Shown: piece after piece, positions 34,441 through 45,600 of the stretch | Layout of the letters: each line of letters opens with the position of its first letter | Numbering within the stretch: position 1 is the stretch's first letter | Notes under the pieces: model-generated | The model's input: only the letters and a program-made list of their open reading frames with translations | The model's database searches: none | Told to the model about the DNA's origin: nothing | Position numbers and translations under genes: made by a program | NCBI GenBank assembly: GCA_963693315.1 | Contig: OY856187.1 | Location: forward strand, 378,485,306-378,549,305 | Source of the DNA: Diogma glabrata | Taxonomy: Eukaryota; Arthropoda; Insecta; Diptera; Cylindrotomidae | Reading direction: 5' to 3' | DNA: 64,000 bases

Positions 34441-35480
34441 TGAATTAATTTGAACCCATATGAATATGTGTCCTTTTGTTGTAGAGCATGATTCGGCAAA
34501 CGTGATTTTTCTTCACTTTAATGAGCAACATAGGCTTTTGTTTAACAAGAATGTAGGCATTTGTAAAAATAACTTTACATTAAGAAATTTTAGGATGAAA
34601 CTGTTTGAAACTTTTTTAACACTAGCTTGAAACAAACCAATGTTATACCAATGTGAAATAAAAAAGGTGAATGGTGATTGTGTTGTGAATTGTATAGGAC
34701 CATGTTATAGGTATAAGAAGCCACCAACTCTTTATCATTGGTTTTCAGATTTGTAAAATTAAGTGAATGAATTTGAAATGTTTTCAAGTTTTAAAAGCAA
34801 AATATTTCTAGATGTGACGCAAACTCGATAAAATATGGAATGCGATTGATCGGAACTACAGTGCAATTTGTTTTACCGATTTGGATAATTGTTCGTTCTA
34901 CCTCTATAAAACAAGACTTTGGATAAGTCCAATACCATTCCTTTGTAAAACTTATCATTTGAATTAACCTTACCATACCACTTAACACTTTTAATATTTG
35001 TAAAACTAATTGCAATTCGTTTGATATAGATCATGATTCACTTTTGTGCAGTTTTGATTACTGTATGTACTTGCAAATATTATTCTTGTTAATTTTTTAA
35101 GTTTTACGTTTTTCTTAAAATGTGAAAAATAACTCAAATTTACTCAAATTAAAAACAATATTGGATGGATCAACCTTCGAATTGCACGTTATTACTTACT
35201 CGAAAAAACGAGCCTCCATATAACTATTTATCTGGGCTTTAAACCATGAGGAACAGTGCGTCACATCACCCACAAGTAAGGAAACCACTTTCCGCTTTTG
35301 GCTGGACTGCGTTAGAAAAAAATTGATTTTTATAAAGAATGCACGACAAGATTAGGAACCGCTGGAGAACGGGAAGAAATATGCGGATTTAGCAAAAATC
35401 GCAATAGAGAAAAGTGGTTAGGAACATTTCATTATTTTGAAACAAACCATGTTCCGTACAATAATGTACTAAAAATTGTG
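34441..35480. other. AT-rich region, probably decayed transposon sequence
   Basis: Small antisense frames at 34590-34787 and 34791-35015 show no domain. The stretch 35160-35480 lies just upstream of, and probably belongs to, the hAT fragment, but no motif is readable. Confidence 0.4.
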
Positions 35481-35683
35481 GAATATGAACAGTCCTTACC
35501 AGGAACTAATGCCGCCACTAGACGGGTTTCTTTCTGTAAATCTTTTCGGAAAACAAAGTGTGGACATTAGAAAAATCACAATTAAGTGTTGAGACTTTGA
35601 ACGCCATTTTATGTGTGATGTATAATTTAACTACTTCTTGTGAAAAATTTCATGACCTTTCAACAACGACAGCAATCTATTAA
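35481..35683 (+). pseudogene. hAT transposase C-terminal fragment
   Basis: The plus strand reads EYEQSLPGTNAATRRVSF, then after a one-base slip WTLEKSQLSVETLNAI and TTSCEKFHDL. LPGTNAxxERVFSLxN..WTxEKxQLxVxTLxA..C.EF is the standard dimerisation region at the C-terminus of hAT transposases. Frame slips mark it as dead. No TIRs were recognised around it. Confidence 0.8.
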
Positions 35684-36229
35684 AAAAATCATTTTACAAT
35701 GTTTTCCGTGGGTTCTAGACGTAGTATGTTGAATAACAATTTTTAAAGTGTTGTTTTCTACGCTTTTAAATTAAGCAAAATTATCTATCTGGAATTTTTT
35801 TTTTTTGCGAAATATAATTACTTTCAAATTAGATTGCGATAATGTAATGTTGTTAGTTTAAATTAGACCGCGATAGTGTAAATAGCTTAAGTGAAATGCT
35901 ATAGTGTTAAATCAATTATTTGTTATCGAAACGCTGTATTGAGAACATAAAACCGTGTAAATAGAAGTAAAATTATTTTTTTTAAATAAAGTGTTAAGTG
36001 TTATTTAGTAGAAATATGTTGTGTTATATTTTGGACGCTTTGTTTATACACGAAAATGACTAATATCGACAGAAAATTATGAATATTTGTTTTTATCAAT
36101 ATTTTATGGACATTGATAAGGAGATAGTAAAACAAAAGTTTGTTTTAAGGAATCGAGTTTGGTTTAAAAAAATCAAAAAAAATTCAAATATTTCAAAAAG
36201 TCCTTTCAATGAATTATCGACTTCTTAGT
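35684..36229. other. AT-rich intergenic, nothing recognised
   Basis: A short repeat of AATTAGATTGCGATAxTGTAA / AATTAGACCGCGATAGTGTAA is seen at 35827-35882. Nothing else is supported. Confidence 0.4.
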
Positions 36230-37115
36230 TTTTAAGTTATTTCCAAAAACGGGTGTTTATTTTTTTGTCCCCCACCTTAACCTCGAACATTACAAAAGCA
36301 AAAAATTGAAAAAATTCAAGGTTGTAGGAATTTTGCATACAAAAATCCGTTTTTTTGTTTTGGTTGTTATAATTTCAAATGTTCATTGGAGGGGGTTGAG
36401 AGTGAAAATTACGAAAACAAAATATTTTTGGTCGTGTCAAACGGGGGGTCGTGTCAAACTTTCATCATATGAAAGGTTATTTTTTTTCTAGTCTAAAACA
36501 ATTTTTTTTGTAATTTTCGAAAGCACAGTTTTTGACTTATTTTGGAAAAAGTGAAATTTTAGTTTTGTCCCCCCCACTTATCTTCAAACATTACAAAAGA
36601 AAAAATTTAAAAAAATTCACGGTTGTAGGAACTTGGCAAAAAAAATAAAAAATTTTTTTTGGTCGTTATAATTTCAATTGTTCTTTGGAGGGGGTTGTGA
36701 GTAGAAATTTTGAAAAAAAAAATATTTTGGACCTGGACAAGTGGGGTGTCATGTAAAAGGTGATTTTTTTTGTAGTTCAACATATTTTTTTTGTAATTTT
36801 CGAGAACACGGTTTTGGACTTATTTATAAAAATGTGAAAATTTGATTCTGTCCCACCCTTTATCATCGAACATTACAAAAGCGAAAAATTGAAAAAATTC
36901 ACAGTCATAGGTAATTTTGTAAAGATTGAACGAAAACTATAGCGGTTATCTCATTATTTCAAATGTTCCTTAGAGGGGGGTTGAGAGAAGAAATTTCGAA
37001 AAAAGTTATTTTTGACCTTGACAAGTGGGGTGTTATATGAAAGGTTATTTTGTTTCTAGTCTAAAACCGTTTTCCGAAATTTTCAAAGTCACCATTTTCG
37101 ATTTAAAATCGTGTT
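36230..37115 (+). repeat. ~290-bp tandem repeat, three diverged units
   Basis: GTCCCxCC...CGAACATTACAAAAGC occurs at about 36268, 36567 and 36850 (spacings about 299 and 283 bp). Each unit continues with AAAAATTGAAAAAATTCA, TGTTCxTTxGAGGGGGTTG, GACAAGTGGGGTGT-type words and TAGTCTAAAAC. Divergence between units is substantial. The plus frame at 36306-36491 reads across unit 1 and is not a gene. Confidence 0.85.
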
Positions 37116-38245
37116 TTTGTGAAGAATTTCACGTAGAATTTTGAATTCTTTGATCAATTTTTTGAGGATCAATTCAGAAAATATTTTATAATATTAGGGT
37201 TCTAAAATAATATTGAATAGATTATGGTTAGTCAGATGAACTCGGCATTAAAAACATTATTCGGGCTGACCATTGCAATCTAGTAATCTTCATGGTCCAA
37301 GAATTGTAACCGTTTGTTATCGGTATACGCATTCCATTAATTCTCAATTATTTCGAGAAAAACTGTATTTATGTTTGACTAATAAACGAATTGAATTTAA
37401 AAATATTGCCACCATTATGCCACAGTTGTGGGTAAAATTCAACCCAACGTATAACTACATTAGCAAATACTGTTTTTTCATATTATTATATACACGGAAC
37501 CCTCGGCGAGCGAGTTATATTCGCACTTGACCCGACTTTTTTAATTTGTTTTTCAACAATTTCAATTAATATTCCGTAATCCGTAGAATACTAATTTTTA
37601 ACGTTATGCATCTCAGGTAAAAAAATTTTAGTTTTAGATGAAATGGATGACCGATCGATTTCATACTTGGCAAGTAGTATGGTTCAAGTAAAAAATACTC
37701 CTGTTTTTAAGAAACATTTAAAAGTGTTTAATTATAGAACAGAGTGGTGCTGTCAAATCAAATTACAAGAAAACTGCTCACTCGATATCAACGGTTTTAT
37801 GTGTGTTGAAAAAGGAATTGACTGCCCTATCGGCTAATTTAAAAAAACCGTAAACCTGTTGCTCATACTGTTACTAATAGACATAATACTTGACATAATT
37901 TTTAAACATGGCGCTAATGCCGTTGGCCAAGCATTTCTAGATTTTTTATTTTTTTTCCCAATGTGATAGTTCCAACCTTACCCTAAAAAGTTTTAAAATA
38001 TAAAGAAAGAGCTTTGTTTTGTTTTAAAGATATTAATTTTTTTAAATGTTTATCTCAAGCCAAAAATTTTAGTTGTATACATATGTATTTCAAGTTTAAC
38101 TGTGTATTCTTTTCGATAGTTTTTCGATTTAATTTTTCGTCACACTTTGCAATCAGATTTCAAAGTCACCTTATGTTTAAACTTTCAGAAACTTTCAGAC
38201 CACACTGTTCTCAAACTAAACACTTTAAAATTTTTCTAAATATGT
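37116..38245. other. AT-rich intergenic, no gene recognised
   Basis: Open frames at 37273-37530, 37643-37837 and 38014-38325 have no recognisable domain. GATCGATTTCATACTTGGCAA at about 37652 is echoed in reverse near 41062-41080, so the outer borders of the next foldback may reach here. Confidence 0.4.
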
Positions 38246-41010
38246 ACATGAGCAATTTCACGAAGATTCAACAACGTTTTGACTCGACCCCTTTTAATTT
38301 TGATTATTTTATGTTTTTAGACTAGGGGTCTTCACAGGGTGCCTCTCAATTTTTTGTTATTTTGTGATGTGAGTGCATTTTGACGAGCGATTGTAGAAAA
38401 ACTACTCAATCGATTTTCATAAATGATATGTCGTTGAATAGGTATCAGAACAAAGTTTTTAAAAATGTACACTGTTAATTTTTTGAAATAATTTTTAACG
38501 GTGTAACATAAGAAAAAAACGGTGTAACATAAGAAAAGATTGCACAGCCTCTTTTATTATTATTTTTTTTTTTAACTAAATTGAAGCTAATTTTATATCT
38601 AACAACTTGTGAAAGTTTAGGGCACGCGTTATTTTTTGTTTTAAAGATAAAATTCGTTGTGCATATGACTGTCGGGAATCAGTTTTTTTCGTTCTGAAGG
38701 AAAATTATAAAAATGGCGTTATAAACTAAGAGATTTTTTTTTATGTTAAATATCAAATATTTTATTATTAGATGAACTTTCTAAAATATTATAAAAATTA
38801 TATATGTATAAATACAATTATTAAAAATGATTTACTTATTTTACAAACAGAAATTTCTTTTGAATAGGAAAAAACTTCTGCAATTATTTTCTTTGTATTA
38901 GATGGCATAAAAAAATGAAATGTTTATTTATCACTTTTAGTAATCACTTATCACTCTTATAAAAAATAATTTGACAGTCTAGACTGCAAACAAAATAGTC
39001 GTATAAATCACTAAATCTATTTAGGAACTTTTGACTGGAGAAGTATTATGTTCGTATTATGTTATTATGGAATCATAAAGTAAAAGATTGTATTTTAAAA
39101 TTAAATTACAAATATTTTATTATCAAATAAACTTTTTAAAGTATCATACCCATTATATATGTAGGTTAAAGAAAATATATATAGTTATTAAAAATTATTT
39201 ACTTATTTTACATTCAAAAGTTTCTTTTGAGTTGGAAAACATTTTTGCAATTATTGTCTTAGTATTTAATTGTACAAAAGAATTAAATTTTTGAGTTCCA
39301 CTTATAGTAATCGCATTTTTATATCGATTTTGTATTTTTTTTTGTTAATTGATATTCATTTTTTTTTATCGGCGTATTCAAAGTTCATGGTAGATTCCCA
39401 TTTTAAAGCCCATTCAAAAAGTTTTTTTGGTGTATCAATAATATCTCTGCTTCCCATACTATAACGGTGTGTAGTACGCTTCAGTGTACCTTCAGTTTTT
39501 TATGGTGGCATAAGTTAATTAGGTTATGTTTATTTTTATATTGAGAAGGTGCTCCGTCAGTGTTATAAATTATTTTCCTAATATTAGAATTTATATACGT
39601 TCTGATGAGTTCAATAAGTTTTGTAATGAAAATATGAACTGTAGTACTGTTGTGATCGTTTATATCCGAAATGAGTATAAAACTTCGGTGCTGTGTATAT
39701 TTATTTGCGGCACTTTTAAAATAAATGACAAATCGATGAATAGTAGCTATTATTATAATGATAAACTTGAACCGAATCCTGAATTTTGAAGGCGTAGTTT
39801 TCAGAAAAATCGCCTTGAACGAAGCACTCTCCTGGTTCTAATTTTTTTTTCTTTCCTCAATGAATGTAGATTGCTGTTTTGCTATAAAGTTGTGTGGTAT
39901 CAACATTTGTAAACGGTAAACAAATTTTTTCATAAATTTTTCTACAGTTTCTATTAAAGTATCCAAATTGCATCGATCAGTGGTATTCCATTGTTGATAT
40001 TTGACTTGAAGGATTCCTTTAACGTCAAAATCATTTAGTAATCTTTCTTCCAGTTGTTGAAGTTTTTTTGAACATTCATTGCACTTCAAAGTATGACAAT
40101 CTTCTGTTAATTCACCACATGAAACAAAGTCAATTAATGTTTTATAATTCTGGAAAGCAGCATCAGTAATCCCAGACTTCTTAGAGTGTTGAATCATTAG
40201 TTTTATATTCTGATGTATGGTACACACGCACACATTATGAACTCCTTGGGATAATTTTATACATTCTTGTGGTCGAAGGGACGTGAATTTAGTAAATCCT
40301 ATTTTCACATCAGGAAACTTATTTTTAAACTCCACATAAACTTCATTTAATGTACAAAGCAATAAGCGCTTTTGTGGATTTATGCTGAAATTGCTCATAT
40401 TTTTTTATTGTACATATATAATTTTTATAATATTTTAGAAAGTTCATTTAATAATAAAATATTTGATATTTAACATAAAAAAAATCTCTTAGTTAATAAC
40501 GCCATTTTTATAATTTTCCTTCAGAACAATAAAAACTGATTCCCGACAGTCATATGCACAATGAATTTTATCTTTAAAACAAAAAATAACGCGTGTCCTA
40601 AACTTTCACAAGTTGTTAGATATAAAATAAGCTTCAATTTAGTTTAAAAAAAAAAAAGAAAAGAGGCTGTGCCATCTTTTCTTATGTTATGTTAAAAATT
40701 ATTTCAAAAAATTAACAGTGTACATTTTTAAAAACTTTGTTCTAATACCTATTCAACGACATATCATTTATGAAAATCGATTGAGTAGTTTTTCTACAAT
40801 CGCTCGTCAAAATGCACTCACATCACAAAATAACAAAAAATTGAGGGGCACCCTGTGAAGACACCTGGTCGAAAAAAAAAATTCTAAGAGAACTTGTATT
40901 TTTTATTTATGAAAGACTATCTATAAACAAAAAATAATCAAAATTAAAAGGAGTCAAGTCAAAATTTCCCAAAAATTTGCTGAACTTGCGTGAAATTGCT
41001 CACATATTTA
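38246..41010. mobile_element. Long-TIR DNA transposon with DFSENY-type gene, inside an inverted repeat
   Basis: Inner terminal inverted repeats of roughly 460-490 bp (about 38325-38820 and 40405-40866) start GTCTTCACAGGGTGCC and include ACTACTCAATCGATTTTCAT and TTAGATATxAAAxTxAGCTTCAAT. Outside them, 38246-38324 and 40920-41010 are also inverted (GAGCAATTTCACG, CCTTTTAATTTTGATTATTT), so the element sits within, or ends in, a larger foldback. The transposase-like pseudogene lies at 39360-40398 on the minus strand. Confidence 0.8.
39360..40398 (-). pseudogene. DFSENY...DGAxSQYK transposase-like gene, copy 1
   Basis: A 186-codon minus frame (39838-40398) gives the N-terminal half: RLLLCTLNEVYVEFKNKFPD, SLRPQECIKLS, VHNVCVCTIHQNIKLM, a Cys cluster (CHTLKCNECSKKL), QWNTTDR and LIPHNFIAKQQSTF. 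The sequence continues past the stop with FVQGDFSENYAFKIQDSVQV, then in another frame FVIYFKSA, FILISDINDHNS, NTDGAPSQYKNKHNLINLCHH, and finally the C-terminal LFEWALKWESTMNF near 39400. D(F)SENY, ISD and DGA supply candidate acidic catalytic residues. The EWxFFATxH block present in copy 2 is missing here. One or two frameshifts make this copy defective. Confidence 0.75.
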
Positions 41011-42650
41011 TTTTTTATTTCATCTATAATCTATACTACATACATACTTATATGTATTCCAAGTATGAAGTCGATCAAAAATAGTCCGGTTCAAAAATCG
41101 AATTCAAAATAAACAGTAAAAATTATATTTTTAAATATTGCATTTTAATTCAAAAGTGACAAAAGTACACAAACAGTGTACTCGCAACACATATATTTTT
41201 TTGTTTATTATATTTGTAAACTGTACTTATGTTGAAATTTACACAAATACATTACAATAATATATTTGCGTTCCTTGAATTTTTTTGTTGCTCGATATAG
41301 ACAAAATTTATTAACAACCGACAAATTTTCAAAGCACCGCTGAAGATGGCAAAACTAAGTCGAAAATTGATTATGTCCAGTTGCACTATGTTTCCGAAAA
41401 ACTGTCAAAAAACTTTTCCTGCGTTATATTCTGAACAGCGTTGAAAGAGAAGTAGATAGCTCATAGCTCCCTTTCACAAATCATAAGATCTGTAATTTGG
41501 GGAGAGCGGAATTTAGCTACCAAGCTAGAAAACCACCAAAACCAGCCACTTAAACAACCCGAAAGCCAGTTTGCGGTCAAAAACCGTTATTTGTAACAAT
41601 AAAAAAAAATTTCTTAAAACGTTTAATCACGTTCTTCTAGAAGTTAAATGCATCACAAACAAACCTCGTTAAAATTTCATCAACTAACAAAAATTCATTA
41701 AATTTCTCATACACATGCTTAGCCAATAAGTAAATGGTTCATCATTAAGTAATGACCATAAATTCTTAGGTACAAAAAGCTATTAATAATAATCAAACTA
41801 ATAATAATTTAACGAGAGAGAAAGTTGTTTTGCCCTTTTTAATTAATTTCATCAACTACAAGTTAAACTCAAATAAAAACAAACACTTTCTTTTTAATCA
41901 GATAAAAAAAACAAGAAAAATATATCAAGATTGTCTACTGTATGCAAGATTGTCATTTGTGTAGATTATTTTGGAATAAAAAATAACACCATAACCAGTA
42001 ATCGTAAGCCAGTAATGCATCCCCTACTCTTAGCTACATTTCCGAATGTAACAATTTCTTTTGCCCTTCCAGTTAAAAGATTTCAACGATATACGATTCT
42101 TCTTTCTTTATCGTTTCTATTCTTTTCCATTTTTCTATTCATTATTTTTTTTTTTAAACAAACAACGAAAACATCAAAACAAAAACCACGGAAAGAGGTC
42201 AACAAATTTTATATCAACTTTTTATTATAATTTGGAGTACAAAAACAACGTTTTCGCTTTCTCTCTTAATAAATACGTTTGACTTAAGCCATCGACAACT
42301 TATTTCCAATTCATCCTCTTTTGAGTGAACTAGTCAAGTAATAATACTAAACTTAGTCGTATGTGATAGATAAATAGAAAACAATTATACAGTGAAGTGA
42401 CTCTAGTTACAAACCAAAGATAGGCATAATGGCTTTCGACGTACAGTTATTATTAATCAAAAATCTTAAAATAAATTGTTTCAAAAGAATTAAATTAAAA
42501 GTGACTTAAGTTATTATAAATAAATAAAATTTTAATATTAAAAAAAACTTGTAGTTAGAAAATAAATAGAAAAATTAATCACTAAAATTTTTTCACAACT
42601 GTAATTATAATTGACTATTTTTATACACAAAAAACAATGACAATATAAAG
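41011..42650. other. AT-rich upstream region of the peroxidase gene
   Basis: No convincing 5' exon was found. 41330-41530 (GCTGAAGATGGCAAAACTAAGTCG...) is a GC-richer, repeat-like patch. The frames at 41931-42230 and 42061-42282 encode a Phe/Leu-rich stretch with basic tail but lie in T-runs; a signal-peptide exon could hide in this region, but I cannot support a choice. Confidence 0.35.
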
Positions 42651-45600
42651 GGTTGATTTGGATTTTGTGGGTGTAAGCCGCCAAGCTCCCCCTACAAGGG
42701 TTTCATTAAAACGAACATTATTGGAAGGATTATGTCCACCAAGAAATATGCCAACATGTTTACCTGCATCAAGACGTTATAGAACACATGATGGAACATG
42801 TAATAATTCTCGTCGTCCAAGATGGGGATCAGCACAAATGCCATATAACAGATTTTTGCATCCGCATTATTCAGATGGGATTGAAGCTGTTCGGTAAGTG
42901 AACCGTATTTTTGTATTAATAGTTGTAGTTAAAGAAGGTCAAAATTTATTTAAAATCACATCAATGTAGGGATTAAAAATATTGTGTTGTCAGGTTCTTG
43001 TTTAAAACCAAAAAAACATTCAAAGAATTCAAAGAAATAATTAGTTGCATCAGGAACAAGTTAGCCTAAATTGATTTACAGTTATTAAAATAATTTAAAT
43101 GCGAGGAAACACGTATAAAATATTATATTCTAAAGTTATAAATCTACCTGGTCTCTATTCAAAACTAAAAAAAAGAAAAAATTTTTTAAGTAACCTACTT
43201 TTACCAGAAACGAACTAAAAACTGAAAAAAAACTTTTTGTTTCAAATTTTCAAAAAATCATAAATTTGAAGCTTATATGATGAGCGGTTTTTTTTGACTG
43301 TTTCTCTCAAAATTTATATTCAGAGTGCGCAAATTAATAATTGATTAAAAAAAAATTTACTCCATAAAAAATTACTCATCAAATAACTAAGCTAATCTGT
43401 GAATCTAATTAGAATCTGATTAAAAATAAAAATATAAAATGTGAATTTCACTTTTTAATTCCTTTCCAATAGAAGTGGGTTATATTAAAACAGTTTTTTT
43501 ATTAATTTTATAGTTTTTTCCATTAAATCCTTTAAAATCAATTTACAATTCGATTTTCATTTAATTTTCATGTATTAATATTATTGTTGTCGATTAGGCT
43601 CTTTGTTTTGAATTTTAGTTAATCTAGTAGTTAGTAGAGGGTGCCAGCAATAATCCATATATTAAATTTTTATATCAATTTTTTAAACTTTATTACATTT
43701 TTGTGTATCGAGTATCAAAAACATAAATTATGACTTGAAATAAGTTTAAATAGTAATTTTGAGACAAATTGTTTTGTGAAAAGTTTAAAAAAAAATAAAT
43801 TTCAAATTCTCCCTTAGGCCCACTTGAATAGTATTTCCAAAACACCTTGTAATTTTTTTTTGACTAGAAGTCATATTCAAATTTGATTTTCAAAAAGTTG
43901 TCAAACAAACATTTATTTTTATTAACAGGCGTTCAACAGTTGGAGGAGCATTACCATCCGCCCGTTTCGTCAGTCTGCTTGTGCATGGAGCACGTGATGG
44001 TGAAGCACCAGTTACAATGATGCTTGCACAATGGGGTCAATTTATTGATCACGATTTAACAGCAGCTGCCCAACCGGGCAGTATTAATGGTACGATTCCA
44101 AGATGTTGCAACAATCAAGATATTCATCCATCATGTCTTCCTATAAAAGTGCCAAGCGATGATCCATGGTTAGGCCCACTAGGTCTACGATGCTTAGAAT
44201 TTCTTCGATCAGCACCGGCACAAAGACTAGACTGTCTTCTTTCATGGCGAGAACAAACAAATCAAGTGACTTCGTATCTAGATGCATCAAGTATTTATTC
44301 AAGTAATGCACGTTCGTCGGATAATGCAAGAATTTTTCGTAATGGATTATTATTGTTTGGACGTGGAATACCTAGAGAAGATGTATGCTTGCGAGGTGCC
44401 CTAGCAAACCAGTGTATACGCGCAGGTGATGGTCGTAGTGGAGAACAACCAGGACTTTTAGCAATGCATACTGCATGGGTGGGTGAGCATAATAGAATCG
44501 CTACAGAACTATCTGATTTGAATTTACATTGGAGTGATGAGAAAATATATCAAGAAGCAAGACGAATTGTAGGTGCTATGGTTCAACATATAACTTATCG
44601 AGAATTTTTACCCTTAGTACTAGGGAAAGATGTATGTAAGCTCTTTGATTTGGAACTTGAAGAACGTGGCTTTTACCCACGTTATGATCACCGAGTAAAC
44701 CCAACTGTTGCAAATTCATTTGGAGCAGCCGCTTTTCGGTTTGGTCATTCGTTGGTTCAAGGGTCATTCATGAGATGTGATAGAAATCATCGTCCTCTGG
44801 ATAATCAAGTTAATTTGCATGACGAATTTTCTAAAGGTGATACCGGCGGTCCTGGATCATTATACCGTCTATTAAGAGGGTTATCAAATCAAAGAGCACT
44901 GAAACGTGATGAATTTATAACACCAGAACTAACCAACCATTTATTTCAAACTGGAAGTACGTTCTGCAAACATATTTTAAGCTTTTGATTGTTTTTAAAT
45001 ATTTTCTTTTTATCTTGTTACAGATTTCCCATTTGGGCTAGATCTAGCAGCAATCAACATACAGCGTGGCCGTGATCATGGTATTCCTTCATACACATCA
45101 TGGAGAGTGCCGTGTGGGTTGACGGAAATAAATAATTGGTCTGATTTAGTAAAAGTTGTTGGACCACGATCGGTTGAAAGAATTCGTCAAGCATATATAA
45201 CAGTGGATGATATCGATCTATTTGTTGGTGGTCTAGCAGAACGGCCTGTTATAAATGGATTAGTTGGACCTACATTTGCTTGCATCATCGCTCAACAGTT
45301 TAGTAATCTACGAAAAGGTGATCGATTTTGGTATGAAAATCCCGGCTTTGAGAGCTCATTCACACCAGCTCAATTACAATCAATCCGACAAGTAACTTTA
45401 TCACAAGTTATTTGTAGAACATTAGGTGGAGGAACATTACAACCTAATATATTTTTACCACCAAACTTGTCCGGAAATAACAGAAAATTGTGTGGTGTTG
45501 GAATAATGCAACCCATAGACCTTTTACCGTGGACAGAACGAGACCCATTTGACAAACATGGTGACTTCATTAAATCACAATTCTCGGAGCCAGAAACTAA

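Noticed and set aside
36230..37115. CRISPR-like array
   Set aside because: Units are long, diverged tandem repeats in an insect genome without unique spacers or cas genes.
41931..42282. Upstream frames as the peroxidase signal-peptide exon
   Set aside because: The hydrophobic run lies internally, is followed by a basic tail and comes from T-runs; no donor site linking it to 42651 could be supported.
44957..44988. Continuation of the exon 2 frame to a stop at 44988
   Set aside because: A GTACGT donor at 44957 and TTGTTACAG acceptor ending 45023 join QTG to NFPFGLDLAAIN, the expected peroxidase continuation.
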